The notes: generated by a model from the sequence alone, not told the origin. A DNA stretch of 64,000 nucleotides from Natronococcus pandeyae (GCF_008122205.1 NZ_PHNJ01000019.1:28494-92493); one strand, 5' to 3'. Shown: positions 43,687 through 52,507, counted from the first letter of the stretch. Made by a program: numbers and translations.

Positions 43687-44334
43687 ATGTCGTCGGGTAT
43701 TCGTGCCACAGTCAAAGTCGAGACGCCGGAGTGTCCGATCGCGAAGTTTTCGAAGCGGACGGAGACGACTATCAACCAGGTGTCGACGAGCGTCGTACGA
43801 CCTGGAGAGGACGGAAGTACGACCGAGTTCCTGGCCGGGACCGACACTGAGGTCGACGGAGCGGTGACGGGGCCGGTGTTCTCCTACGGCGAAACGAATC
43901 TCTACCGGCGGACCCACGACGGAGGGGAGGAGTGCCCGTGCGAATGTCTCGGCTCGTTCGGCTGTCCCGTTCATCGCTACGTCGCAGAGGACGGCGACCT
44001 GACGCTCGTCTTTCACGCGGCGAGTTTCGAGCAACTACAGGCCGTCATGGACGAGTTCCGGGAACGATTCCCCGGCATCAGCGTCCAGAGCCTGCTCCAG
44101 CCCCCGCTCAGGGGGACGCCGGAAGAGCGCGTCTTCGTCAATCGAGGCAAACTCACGGACCGCCAGTACGAGGTGTTACAGACCGCCTACAGGATGGGCT
44201 ACTTCGAACGGCCGAAAGGAGCGAACGCGACCGAAATCGCGGCGGAACTCGACATCACCCAATCGACACTCACCGAACATCTGGTCGCCGCACAGCGCAA
44301 AATCTTCGAGGACGTGCTCGAGACGGAGGCGTGA
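43687..44334 (+). CDS. HTH_10 (Bat-type) transcription regulator
   Basis: A 215-residue protein. The C-terminal 65 residues are an HTH_10 domain (LTDRQYEVLQTAYRMGYFER; ATEIAAELDITQSTLTEHLV). The N-terminal half is a beta-rich sensory region with a cysteine cluster (CPCECLGSFGCPVHR), which might hold a metal or be redox sensitive. The start at 43687 is preceded by two tandem hairpins. It is divergent from a mini zinc-ribbon gene. Target genes are unknown. The Cys-rich segment makes it different from its neighbours. Confidence 0.8.
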   Translation: MSSGIRATVKVETPECPIAKFSKRTETTINQVSTSVVRPGEDGSTTEFLAGTDTEVDGAVTGPVFSYGETNLYRRTHDGGEECPCECLGSFGCPVHRYVAEDGDLTLVFHAASFEQLQAVMDEFRERFPGISVQSLLQPPLRGTPEERVFVNRGKLTDRQYEVLQTAYRMGYFERPKGANATEIAAELDITQSTLTEHLVAAQRKIFEDVLETEA

Positions 44335-44539
44335 AGAGATCGGCGACGATGGTACTAGGGTAAGATAGTGGCCGGTTATGGACGACGGTAGCGACGTCGA
44401 GACCATCGGACAATCACGGTTCCTTCCGAAAAGCTCCTCCTGGGAAGCGACAGTCGGTTCTATTTCCCGAGTGATTGATTGACCAACCGATGCCCGTCAA
44501 AGAATCACGGAGAAGAGCGTTTATAGCCCTTGTGAAACT

Positions 44540-44725
44540 TCAGAATCGGGTGTTATATAAATAAACTGTAGATGTCAGTAGGAGTAGGGCGAATAGCCAC
44601 GATCCCACTGTAGTTGATACTCGTTGCATCCCGGTCAGTTCGGTACTGAACCAGGCTGCGGCGGCCAACATGGTTGCAAGGACGAAAATGAATCCGACCT
44701 CTTCTTTTGTGCTGTCAAGTGCCAT
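44540..44725 (-). CDS. Small two-helix membrane protein downstream of halocin-like gene
   Basis: A 61-residue protein: acidic/basic N-terminus MALDSTKEEV, helix GFIFVLATMLAAAAWF, a polar turn with TELTGMQRVST, and a second helix TVGSWLFALLLLTSTVYLYN. It starts 13 nt after the stop of the halocin-C8-like gene on the same strand, so the two were probably co-transcribed. A small membrane protein behind a bacteriocin gene is a classic immunity-protein layout. Function is inferred from position only. It appears intact. Confidence 0.6.
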   Translation of the reverse strand: MALDSTKEEVGFIFVLATMLAAAAWFSTELTGMQRVSTTVGSWLFALLLLTSTVYLYNTRF

Positions 44726-44738
44726 AATTTTATTTGTC

Positions 44739-45750
44739 TTATGCTATGTTATTGCAAATAGGCCAACATGTTCTCGCAACGACAGCAGCACATATAACTC
44801 CACATCCTGGTGAGATGGGAATGCCAGCGACAGTGGCGGTGCATGCTGCTTTGCAACCAAGTCCAGATAGTCCAGCTAATGCTGTACACAGCGTGTCGCA
44901 AGCATCCATACAGACCGGACTAGCACACCCTGTACTTTGGACTGAGACTCCGTCTTGAGATTCGAGCCTTCCGACAGATGCACTTACCGAGGAATCAGAC
45001 ACTAGGTCTCCGCTGCCCGAGATCACGACGTTGTCAACGACATCTTTGTCGGATACTTCAGTGGTTCCGACGGCGTTGCTCTCCGCTTCGATAACTGGGA
45101 CGTAGAACTCAAATTCATCAGGACCTCTGATTAAAATCGATTGCTCAAGTGCTACAGACTGATTTGGATCTCTACTGCTGACCAAATCAGTTAGATCTGA
45201 CGAGAGTTCTTCAACAGTTGGCGTTCCCATATCCAGCGATGCTTTGGCAGCAGAATTGGCCCCACGGACGCCATCTCCGACTGGTACGCCACCATTGGCT
45301 TTCGATCCGCCGGAGATCTCCGGCAATTCGTAGTAATTGATCGTAGCTCCCTTCTCTTCGGGGTCTCCGAAAGTGACTACGTAGCCCTCTTGGTTTTCTC
45401 CGCTATACCGAACCACTTGATGAACTCCGGTTTTTTCCCAGTTGGTCGGCGACAAACTGAACATCCTCTGAGCGATTCGCTCGACGAAGTATTTGTCCCC
45501 GTTCACGGCCCCGGACTGGTTCCGTATCAGTGCGAGAATTCTCATCCAAAGCCACCACACTGGACGCCGTTGCCCCTGCTCCTCCAACAGCAATTCCTAG
45601 CATGACTACGACGTGTGACAAGAAAGTACGGCGGCCGGAATTTTCATTGCGAATTTGTGAAAGCGATTCTCACGTTTCTGCGCATCCTCCGCCATCTGGC
45701 GTTCTCTCTGATAGTTCGTCACTAAACTCGGATTGACTTTTTCTTAACAT
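44739..45750 (-). pseudogene. Halocin-C8-like precursor gene, disrupted in its N-terminal part
   Basis: The last 64 residues (44739-44933) carry 10 cysteines in a compact hydrophobic domain (TGCASPVCMDACDTLCTALA onward to PICNNIA), the count and spacing style of the microhalocin C8 domain. The middle region is an acidic linker of about 200 residues, as in HalC8 precursors. The precursor starts at ATG 45750 (MLRKSQSEFSDELSERTPDG) but has an in-frame TGA at 45670-45672. It then reads SGRRTFLSHVVVMLGIAVGG, a Tat-type signal. At a run of six T (plus strand 45431-45436) it shifts frame by one base into the C-terminal part. Removing one base would restore the reading. An alternative is sequencing error at the run. 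Confidence 0.72.
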
Positions 45751-45895
45751 CTGTATACTGATATTACCACACATCGAAAATAGTACTTTCTAATTATTCC
45801 ATAAGTAACTCGAGGACACGAATACGACCGACGGATCGCGCTCGGTGAGAACGGAACTGGTTTACTGTCGTATATACTCCACTCAGCATACGACC

Positions 45896-46363
45896 ATGTC
45901 ACTGGCCGAGGAAACCGAAATGACCGAGGAAGAGATCGACGCCTTTCTCAGCCGCCACGAAACCGGCGTGTTAGCGCTCTCAGACGACGACACGCCGTAC
46001 GCGATTCCGATCTCGTACGGCTACGACGCCGACGAGCGGACCTTCTTCATGCGGCTGGTTTCGACCCCCGAAAGCGAGAAGCGGCGGTTCCTCGCCTCCT
46101 CGCCGAACGTTCGGCTCGTCGTCTACAAGGAGTCGGACAACGGGGACACGTACCGGAGCGTCGTCGCGGTCGGATCCTTAGAAGAGATCGAGCCGTCGGA
46201 ACTCACTGCCGCCCACATCGAACAGTACGGCGCGGCGAAGCGGCCGCTGTTCGAGATCTGGGGCGAATCGAAGAAGGATCTCAACATCAGGCTCTACGAG
46301 TTCGAACCGGCAGAACTGAGCGGTCGCCGTACCGAGATCGACCGCGAACCCGACGCGGAGTAA
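45896..46363 (+). CDS. Pyridoxamine 5'-phosphate oxidase-family (FMN split-barrel) protein
   Basis: A 155-residue protein. MTEEEIDAFLSRHETGVLAL followed by SDDDTPYAIPISYGYD, then FMRLVSTPESEKRRFLASSP and VRLVVYKES, is the standard split-barrel pattern of haloarchaeal PNPOx-like proteins. They bind FMN or F420-type cofactors and reduce small molecules; the specific substrate is not visible. The start MSLAEETEMT (45896) was chosen rather than an upstream in-frame start. It is divergent from the halocin-like gene with a short AT-rich intergenic region. Confidence 0.8.
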   Translation: MSLAEETEMTEEEIDAFLSRHETGVLALSDDDTPYAIPISYGYDADERTFFMRLVSTPESEKRRFLASSPNVRLVVYKESDNGDTYRSVVAVGSLEEIEPSELTAAHIEQYGAAKRPLFEIWGESKKDLNIRLYEFEPAELSGRRTEIDREPDAE

Positions 46364-46444
46364 TCCCGTCGCGTCCGGACGAGCAAGAAGAGCTACCCTC
46401 GGTTCGCCGCGAGCGCAGTATTCGATACGCCGACGAGGACGCGA

Positions 46445-46582
46445 TCACTGCTCGACGAAGTGTTCGGACGAGACCGACGCTCCGCAGACCGGGCACCCGT
46501 GTGACAGCGTCGCCTCTCGGACCGGCACATTGACGTCGATCTGTTGATCGCACTCCGGACAGATAAACTCGTATTCGGTCAT
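46445..46582 (-). CDS. Mini zinc-ribbon protein 2 (45 aa)
   Basis: A 45-residue protein: YEFICPECDQQIDVNVPVRE followed by SHGCPVCGASVSSEHFVEQ. It is very similar in layout to the proteins at 43375-43533 and 58596-58748, with two CxxC pairs. It is convergent with the PNPOx-like gene. An inverted repeat lies upstream at 46615-46634. Function is unknown. Confidence 0.68.
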   Translation of the reverse strand: MTEYEFICPECDQQIDVNVPVREATLSHGCPVCGASVSSEHFVEQ

Positions 46583-46614
46583 GTCGCTCGTTTGTTCGCC
46601 ACCGGCTAAATAGA

Positions 46615-46634
46615 CTCTTTCAATAAAGAAAGAG
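46615..46634. promoter_or_regulatory. Inverted repeat CTCTTTC-AATAAA-GAAAGAG
   Basis: A perfect 7-bp inverted repeat with a 6-nt AT spacer, 33 nt upstream of mini zinc-ribbon 2. AT-rich TATA-like DNA follows immediately (46650-46670, minus-strand promoter). It is a candidate operator. Confidence 0.4.
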
Positions 46635-46841
46635 ACGGCTCCAAGATATAAGGGTAAATTTAAAAGCGCCGATCGCGCGTTCTCTTGCAACGTCTCGAGA
46701 ACGAACTACGGGTTACCTCGGTGTGAACGGTGTGTAGGGTGCCAGTCGGAGCCCGCTCGTCGACGTGGACCGTTCCGTGGCCAGAGCCCGAACAAGTTCG
46801 GAGCGGAACGTTTGCCGCTCGAGAGCCTTTACGAAATTACG

Positions 46842-47246
46842 ATGTCATCGCGCTCGAGCACTCAGTCGACACAGACCGCCGCGACGACGACGACCGTGGA
46901 CGTCCACTGCACCGGCCACGTCCGGACCGCAATCGGTAAACACCGATTCGAGTTTACCTTCGAGGGGGAGACCCTCGCGGACTTCCTCGAGACGTTCTTC
47001 GAGGAGTACGACGTTGAGGACCTGCTGATCGCGGAGACGGAGGCCGAGTCGACCGCGAGAGGGTGGGCGAAAGCCCCCGAGGAGTTGCCGGGGACGTGGC
47101 GAAAGAATCCCGAAGGGGAGCAGACGCGGGCGTACGCCCGGATCTGTATAAACGGTCGGTTCAACGAACACGACGACGGGTTCGCCACGAAACTCGAGGA
47201 CGGAGACCGAGTCGCGCTGATGTATCCGTTCATGTTCTGTTGCTAG
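46842..47246 (+). CDS. MoaD/ThiS-like ubiquitin-fold protein ending in Cys-Cys
   Basis: A 134-residue protein. A Ser/Thr-rich 20-residue N-terminus precedes a beta-grasp domain: ADFLETFFEEYDVEDLLIAE, CINGRFNEHDDGFATKLEDG, then DRVALMYPFMFCC. The stretch I-N-G-R...GF-T-L-DGD-VAL is the MoaD/ThiS/SAMP pattern. True MoaD, ThiS and SAMP end in Gly-Gly, which is adenylated or conjugated. This one ends Cys-Cys, so it is unlikely to be a normal sulfur carrier or SAMP, unless the cysteines are themselves modified. It is followed at once by the DUF2249 relic. Confidence 0.65.
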   Translation: MSSRSSTQSTQTAATTTTVDVHCTGHVRTAIGKHRFEFTFEGETLADFLETFFEEYDVEDLLIAETEAESTARGWAKAPEELPGTWRKNPEGEQTRAYARICINGRFNEHDDGFATKLEDGDRVALMYPFMFCC

Positions 47247-47300
47247 CGACGGCTATGACCGGCGTGGTTCCGATCGCGAACGGATCCGTGGCGGTAGCCG

Positions 47301-47464
47301 ATGACGACTCACGACACAGGTCGAATGCTGGACGCCCGGACGATCGACGGCGAACCGTTCGACGACAGTATACGGAACTCGGCGTCCTCGAGCAGCGCGG
47401 ATCTGCGTACGAAATGACGGCAGCCGATACGGACAGGTGGAACGTTCGAATCGAGCACACCTGA
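47301..47464 (+). pseudogene. DUF2249-family gene remnant with internal deletion
   Basis: From ATG 47301 one frame reads MTTHDTGRMLDARTIDGEPF, the usual start of DUF2249 proteins. In a second frame the C-terminal part reads YTELGVLEQRGSAYEMTAAD and ends in a VRIEHT tail. The middle, including the expected SFEPVPLY segment, is missing, and the two parts are in different frames around 47365. This matches a deletion plus frameshift of a small DUF2249 gene, a family often found in nitrogen-oxide and anaerobic-respiration clusters. Family call is from memory of its consensus. Confidence 0.58.
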
Positions 47465-47578
47465 CCGGTGTGGCCGCATCAGCCGGTTGACCACACGAGC
47501 GAATACATTCGTTCGAAACCGACGGTCCGAGTAGCGCCGTGGAAGGGTTTTTACCCGCTTGCGCCCCCATATTGGGCC

Positions 47579-48745
47579 GTGAAGCGACGTACGATCCTCT
47601 CGGCTTCCGGAGGGCTGCTTTCGGCGGCCGTCGCCGGCTGCACCGGCTTTCTCGACGTCGACGAAACGTCCGATGGGTTCGAGATCGAAGAAGCGATCGA
47701 CGGCGTCGACCATCCCTGGGGGATGACCTTCCTTCCGGACGACGGTCGGCTGCTCGTCACCGAGCGTCCCGGCCGGCTCCAGCTCTTCGATCCGGACGAC
47801 GGGACCGGCGAGGAACTCGAGGGAACGCCGGACGTGTACGCGGAGGGACAGGGTGGCCTGCTCGACGTCGCACTCCATCCCGACTTCCCGGACGAGCCGT
47901 GGCTCTACCTGACGTACTCGACGGAAAACGGCGACGGCGAGTCGACCACAGTCCTCGGCCGGGGCCGACTCGACGCCGAGGAGAACCGGCTCGAGGACGT
48001 CGAGGAGCTGTACGTGGCCGAGCCGTTCGTCGATTCGGACCAGCATTACGGCTCTCGAGTCGTCTTCGGCGACGACGACATGGTCTACGTGACCGTCGGC
48101 GACCGTGCGTCCAAAGAGTTCGGACCCGACCACGTCTCCCAGGATACGACCAACGCCCTCGGGACGACGTTGCGCCTCGAGCCGGACGGCTCGATCCCCG
48201 AGGACAATCCGTTCGTCGACGAGACCGATGTGGAGGACGCAATCTTCAGCTACGGCCACCGGAACGCCCAGGGGATGGCGGTTCGTCCCGAGACGGGCGA
48301 GCTCTGGCAGAGCGAGCACGGCGAAGAGGACGGCGACGAGATCAACGTCGTCGAAGCCGGCGGGAACTACGGCTGGCCCGTCGCGGCCTACGGCTGCGAG
48401 TACGGGACGGACGACCCGATCGGCGACGAGCCACACGAACGAGAGGACGTCTTCGACCCGGTCTACTACTGGGAGTGTACCTCCGGCGGCTTCCCGCCTG
48501 CAGGTATGACCTTCTACGACGGCGATGCCTTCCCCGAGTGGGAGGGAGACCTGTTCGTCGGAAACCTCGCTGGACAGTATCTCGGCCGGTTCACCGTCGA
48601 CGGAACGGACGTCGAGGAAGTCGATCCGTTACTGGAGGGGCAGGAATGGCGAGTTCGCGACGTCGAGATCGAGCCCGAGACGGGTGCGCTATACGTTGCC
48701 GTGGACGACGAAAACGCACCCATCGTCCGCCTTACGCCCGAATAA
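47579..48745 (+). CDS. Soluble-type aldose sugar dehydrogenase (PQQ/Gdh-B-like), Tat lipoprotein
   Basis: A 388-residue beta-propeller enzyme with a GTG start. The N-terminus has a twin-arginine signal (KRRTILSASGG) and lipobox AVAGC, so it is exported and anchored by lipid. The propeller shows VDHPWGMTFLPDDGRLLVTE, GGLLDVALHPDFP, SYGHRNAQGMAVRP and EHGEEDGDEINVVEAGGNYG, signatures of Asd/soluble glucose dehydrogenase-like proteins. They oxidise aldoses or hydroxy compounds using PQQ. It is a single unit downstream of the DUF2249 relic. It looks intact and complete. Confidence 0.85.
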   Translation: MKRRTILSASGGLLSAAVAGCTGFLDVDETSDGFEIEEAIDGVDHPWGMTFLPDDGRLLVTERPGRLQLFDPDDGTGEELEGTPDVYAEGQGGLLDVALHPDFPDEPWLYLTYSTENGDGESTTVLGRGRLDAEENRLEDVEELYVAEPFVDSDQHYGSRVVFGDDDMVYVTVGDRASKEFGPDHVSQDTTNALGTTLRLEPDGSIPEDNPFVDETDVEDAIFSYGHRNAQGMAVRPETGELWQSEHGEEDGDEINVVEAGGNYGWPVAAYGCEYGTDDPIGDEPHEREDVFDPVYYWECTSGGFPPAGMTFYDGDAFPEWEGDLFVGNLAGQYLGRFTVDGTDVEEVDPLLEGQEWRVRDVEIEPETGALYVAVDDENAPIVRLTPE

Positions 48746-48967
48746 CGGACCGTGAAACGGAGCAGGGGTGAAACTGTCGGCTTTCCGGCCGGGACATCCG
48801 AGTTCGAAGTCCCCAGTCCAGGAGCAGCTTCGGCCGTCTCCGACTCGAATTTGTGATCCGGTTCCGAACAGAACGTCAAAACGTCAGAACGTCGTCCTCG
48901 ACAGCGACTCGATGACATCCTCCGCGCCGTAAACGGCGCGGTTTCCTCCGTGGGAGTCTCAGCCGGT
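48746..48967. other. Right end region of the TnpB element
   Basis: 222 nt between the sugar-dehydrogenase stop and the TnpB stop. It contains a perfect hairpin (48922-48941) and the GATGACATCC-type end expected of haloarchaeal IS1341 elements. No gene. Confidence 0.5.
48922..48941. repeat. 8-bp perfect hairpin at TnpB element right end
   Basis: CCGCGCCG-TAAA-CGGCGCGG sits about 26 nt beyond the TnpB stop, on the side where IS200/IS605-type right ends and the omega-RNA 3' region lie. It could form the terminal hairpin of the element or part of the reRNA scaffold. The flanking DNA toward 48900 would then be the guide. Confidence 0.55.
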
Positions 48968-50305
48968 CTACGATTCCCCGGAGGCAACATTCCCGCCACG
49001 GTGGACGGTATTCGGGTCTGTGCGCTGTTCTTTGGGACGGAGAGAGCATGGTGACTCCGACCAGTCGTGGTCGTCCCACTCGAACCGCACGGGCTGTGCC
49101 ATCGGCCTGACTGCCTGTCCTGTCTGCCGCTCCAAGAACGTCTCCGACGCCGTGAGGTCGGCGTGGCCCTCGAACCCACATGGACAGATGAGCGTGTCCT
49201 GATGCCGCGTTGTTCGGTCCGTGGACCCACACTGCGGGCATTCTTGACTGGTCCATGCCTCCGACCGCACTTCCACCGAGATACCGTACTCCTCGGCGGT
49301 ACAGGCCAATCGCTCGATAAACTGCTTGAACGACCAGAAGTTATGGGTCTTGGCGTTGGTTTCGACCGACCAGTGTGTCTCCAGCACGTCGGTCAACCCC
49401 CCGATATACACGGTATCGACGCCTTCGGCGTACAGTCGCTCCAGCAGGTCACGACACAACGCCTCTTGGGCGTGGTCACGGCGACGGGTTCGTTTCCGAT
49501 ACCGTCGCCGGATACGCTCGCTACTGTATCGTCCATCGTCGAGTTTCGACTGTAATTCAGCAATGTGGCGTGTGGTGTCGCGGAACCGCTGGAACAACTC
49601 GCGGCCCTCGTACAGATATTGGTGGCCGGCCGTCGTGGTACAGGCGACGAGATTGTTCGCACCGATGTCCAGAGCGGCCTTCTCTGAGGCCAGTGGAGTG
49701 TCCCGTGCATCGTCAGAAACAGTCACGGGTTGCGAAGCCCTGAACGTGCTCTCAGTCTCGTCGTACCACAGGTCCAACCGGCCCTGTTTCTCGTAGTCGG
49801 GCCAGTTCGGGTCGCCAGCGATTTCCAGCCTGAGGCGCCCGGTGTGGTCGTATCTGTCTTTCAACTCACTCCCGACCAGTATCTCGAGCCGGGAACGGTC
49901 GCCCCATTCGACGGTGTACGAGGTGTTGCGAATGACGGTCTTGAGTTGCCGCCCGTCGTCCTCATTCCCACGGAATCCCGGCGGTTCAGGGTGTTCTGTG
50001 ACCAACGTGTTCGAGTCGTCGTGGTACTGCTCTTTGAGCCGGAAGAACCCACGCCACGCTTCTGAGTTCTTCCGAATCACCTGTTGGGCGGTAGACGCAC
50101 CGAGAACGCCTTTGTACCTGCCTTCGAGGTAGCCTGTATCGGCGTCCCATACGTCGCCTTCGTACCCATCCTCGTCGTTGTACCGCATGAGGCGTTCGTA
50201 GTTGGTTTCGTTCCAGAGAGCGGCGGAAGCGTCCAACAGGTCTCGGAGCAGGTGCTCCCCACCTTCGGAGAGCGGACGCACGGTGAACACGTTGGTACGC
50301 TTCAT
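48968..50305 (-). CDS. tnpB: TnpB-family protein (IS1341/IS200-605 type), RuvC Glu missing
   Basis: A 445-residue TnpB-like protein. It has Asp213 of RuvC-I in [10 protein letters not shown], the zinc knuckle Cys356-Cys359...Cys374-Cys376 ([16 protein letters not shown]) and Asp383 of RuvC-III in HADLTAS. At the RuvC-II position, where most TnpBs have I-x-E-x-L, it reads VYIGGL: Gly302 replaces Glu. No TnpA is present. TnpB is an RNA-guided DNA nuclease encoded by transposons. Loss of the Glu suggests a nuclease-dead or altered subfamily. The start [15 protein letters not shown] at 50305 was chosen; upstream residues are not typical. Confidence 0.85.
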   Translation of the reverse strand: MKRTNVFTVRPLSEGGEHLLRDLLDASAALWNETNYERLMRYNDEDGYEGDVWDADTGYLEGRYKGVLGASTAQQVIRKNSEAWRGFFRLKEQYHDDSNTLVTEHPEPPGFRGNEDDGRQLKTVIRNTSYTVEWGDRSRLEILVGSELKDRYDHTGRLRLEIAGDPNWPDYEKQGRLDLWYDETESTFRASQPVTVSDDARDTPLASEKAALDIGANNLVACTTTAGHQYLYEGRELFQRFRDTTRHIAELQSKLDDGRYSSERIRRRYRKRTRRRDHAQEALCRDLLERLYAEGVDTVYIGGLTDVLETHWSVETNAKTHNFWSFKQFIERLACTAEEYGISVEVRSEAWTSQECPQCGSTDRTTRHQDTLICPCGFEGHADLTASETFLERQTGQAVRPMAQPVRFEWDDHDWSESPCSLRPKEQRTDPNTVHRGGNVASGES

Positions 50306-50439
50306 TCCCAGTTTAGTATTCGAACTGACCCGTATTGAAGGCCAGCCATTCGCAGTGAAAGTGAATCTGATACCGACTGGTGGAGACTCAGGCCTGGCAG
50401 TCTGGTGGTGGTTTGCCACCGGAGCCGACGCGATTCACG

Positions 50440-50507
50440 CCCGCCCTGTTCGCTCCTCGGTTCCGACAGTGAGTGTCGGAACACTCGTCACTTACGGGAA
50501 GGGCGGG
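50440..50507. repeat. Nested hairpins near TnpB element left side
   Basis: An outer perfect 8-bp pair (CCCGCCCT at 50440-50447; AGGGCGGG at 50500-50507) encloses an inner perfect 9-bp hairpin GTTCCGACA-GTGAG-TGTCGGAAC at 50460-50482. This is cruciform-type structure in a non-coding gap. It may be the left-end structure of the TnpB element or a terminator/regulator. Confidence 0.55.
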
Positions 50508-50569
50508 ACTCTCTCGCTGTCAAAGGTAGCGCCAACAATTATCATGTATGGCGTGGCCAGGAAACTGCG

Positions 50570-50890
50570 ATGGCCGACTACACGAAGACCAACTATCACG
50601 ACGTCGACGATCAGAACGGGATGCACTTCCTGCGTGACGAGCTGAACTGCGAGCACATGGGCGTGACCGTCGTAGAGTGTGCGCCCGGCTGGGAGGGCAA
50701 AGAACACGACCACGAGGAGGAAGGCCACGAAGAAGTATACCTGCTGATGGAAGGCGAAGCGACGGTCACCGTCGACGACGAGTCGGTCGACATGGCCGAA
50801 GGTGACGCGATCCGCATTCCGCCGGAGGCGACGCACCAGATCCACAACGGCGACACCGAGAGTCGGTTCGTGCTGATGGGAGCACCGTAG
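50570..50890 (+). CDS. Small cupin protein
   Basis: A 106-residue cupin. The metal site is KEHDHEEEGHEEVYLLMEGE (H-x-H...E...H pattern), and the second motif is GDAIRIPPEATHQIHNGDTE. The ATG at 50570 gives the natural start (MADYTKTNYHDVDD); an upstream extension runs into the hairpin region and was dropped. Function is unknown; similar haloarchaeal cupins are single genes. It is immediately next to the left side of the TnpB element. Confidence 0.78.
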   Translation: MADYTKTNYHDVDDQNGMHFLRDELNCEHMGVTVVECAPGWEGKEHDHEEEGHEEVYLLMEGEATVTVDDESVDMAEGDAIRIPPEATHQIHNGDTESRFVLMGAP

Positions 50891-50982
50891 GAGCGCCCGC
50901 CGTCGCAGACGGACTCCTGCAGTCAGTGTCAGTGCACCCGCGACGCTTCGTTCCAACCGCGAACGTGGGCCAGCAGCTCGTC

Positions 50983-51756
50983 TCAGGGCCGCTGGAACTC
51001 GATGCCGTCGGCCGTCGCGACCGCGAGGGTCACGCCTCGAGCCAGACGGCCACCCGTTCTGATGTGGCGTTCGGGGAGCAACGGCATCGCTACTGGACGG
51101 TAGGCGTTTTCCCGCATTGCAGCGATACCGGCGTAGCGGCCGACCTCCCGATCCCGATCGAAGACGTGGATACGCTTGTCCGCGCCGCGGCCGTATCGGT
51201 GGGGGAACGCGTCCGGTTCGGGGCCAGGGCAGGTCAGTTCGTTGGCCGCGAGGACGGCCAGGACCGAGCCGTCGGCCTCGAGCACCAGTCGTGGCTCGTC
51301 GGTCCCCGTCCTGTCGCGGTCGCCATTGGCTGTGGCCGTCGTCGACGAATCCTCTCGCCACTGTGGCTCCGCGTCGGTTCGGACGCAGGCATACCGCCCG
51401 TCGGTCAGCGCGATCCGATCCGGGATCGGGTAGAACTGACGGCAGCCATCGACACGGCCACGGAGCAAGAACGGGTCGCCGAGGATTGCGTGTGCGGCCT
51501 CGAGTCCCCACTCGTCGACGACGAGCACCGGTGCCCGACTGGCGTGGGCGGCATCCGCGACGCTGCTGGCGAGGATCAACGGCGTGATGTCTCGGAGACG
51601 CTCGACCGACAGCGGCGCGTTGGGGCCGTCTGCTGGGTGGTCGCCACCAGTCGCCACGACCGCCCTATCGGTCTCGAGCGGATCTGGACAGCGGTAGCCC
51701 CGGTCACGGAGTGCCCCAACGACGGCCGCGAGTCGCGAGCGTTCGTGCGATGTCAT
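50983..51756 (-). CDS. Uncharacterised haloarchaeal protein
   Basis: A 257-residue soluble acidic protein starting MTSHERSRLAAVVGALRDRG. There is no membrane segment. A central part reads APVLVVDEWGLEAAHAILGD and later GRYAGIAAMRENAYRPVAMP; these look like strands of an alpha/beta fold but I do not recognise a family. A 17-residue in-frame upstream extension was rejected. It is divergent from the methyltransferase gene. Nothing else can be said with support. Confidence 0.5.
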   Translation of the reverse strand: MTSHERSRLAAVVGALRDRGYRCPDPLETDRAVVATGGDHPADGPNAPLSVERLRDITPLILASSVADAAHASRAPVLVVDEWGLEAAHAILGDPFLLRGRVDGCRQFYPIPDRIALTDGRYACVRTDAEPQWREDSSTTATANGDRDRTGTDEPRLVLEADGSVLAVLAANELTCPGPEPDAFPHRYGRGADKRIHVFDRDREVGRYAGIAAMRENAYRPVAMPLLPERHIRTGGRLARGVTLAVATADGIEFQRP

Positions 51757-51853
51757 CGATACTCCTACGACGCCGAGCGAAAAGAGCGTCTCGCCACCAC
51801 AGGACACACCCGTTTGGCACCAGCGCCATACCGTCTGCCTCCGTCTCCCATCT

Positions 51854-52462
51854 ATGGATCGACAGGAACTCCGACGGGCATGGGACGCCGTCGCCGACGA
51901 TTACGCCAGAACCCGCCGCGCTGACGGCGAGGACGCCGCCTTGCTCGATGAGCTACTCGAGACGCTCCCCGAAGCCGCGACCGTCCTTGACGTCGGCTGT
52001 GGCGATGGAATGCGAACGCTTGCAAACCTCGCGGGCGTCGATCGGATCGGGCTCGATCTCTCGAGTCGCCAACTCGAGTTGGCAGCCGGAAACGTCCCCG
52101 AAGCCCGCCTGATCCAGGGTGAGATGACGAGGCTCCCGCTGGCCGCGAACTCCGTCGACGCGATCACGGCGTATCACGCCGTCTTCCACGTCCCTCGAAA
52201 CGAGCACCCGGCCGTCTACGACGAGTTCGCTCGCGTCCTCCAGCCGGGCGGGCGACTCCTCGCGACAGTCGGCTCGAGTCCCTACGAGACGATCCAGCAC
52301 GATTGGCTCGGGAGCGGCCAGTTGATGTTCTTTAGCACCTCCGGCCGGCGTCGGACTCGGAGCGGGCTCGAGGCGGCAGGCTTTGCGATCGTCTGGGAGC
52401 GGGTCGTCGACGATCCGCTGGGGAGTTCAGTGCCGTTCGTGCTGGCCGAGTATCAGGGATGA
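51854..52462 (+). CDS. Class I SAM-dependent methyltransferase
   Basis: A 202-residue methyltransferase. The SAM-binding motif is VLDVGCGDGMRTLANLAG and then GLDLSSRQLELA (motif II), with SVDAITAYHAVFHVP (motif IV area). It belongs to the UbiE/COQ5-like small-molecule methyltransferase group. The substrate could be a metabolite, a quinone or a tRNA; size and lack of extra domains favour small molecules. It is divergent from the gene at 50983. An IS-end-like sequence follows at 52508. Confidence 0.85.
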   Translation: MDRQELRRAWDAVADDYARTRRADGEDAALLDELLETLPEAATVLDVGCGDGMRTLANLAGVDRIGLDLSSRQLELAAGNVPEARLIQGEMTRLPLAANSVDAITAYHAVFHVPRNEHPAVYDEFARVLQPGGRLLATVGSSPYETIQHDWLGSGQLMFFSTSGRRRTRSGLEAAGFAIVWERVVDDPLGSSVPFVLAEYQG

Positions 52463-52507
52463 CGGACCGGGGGCACTGTTGAACCCCTTGAAGAAGATAG
52501 GTTTCAG

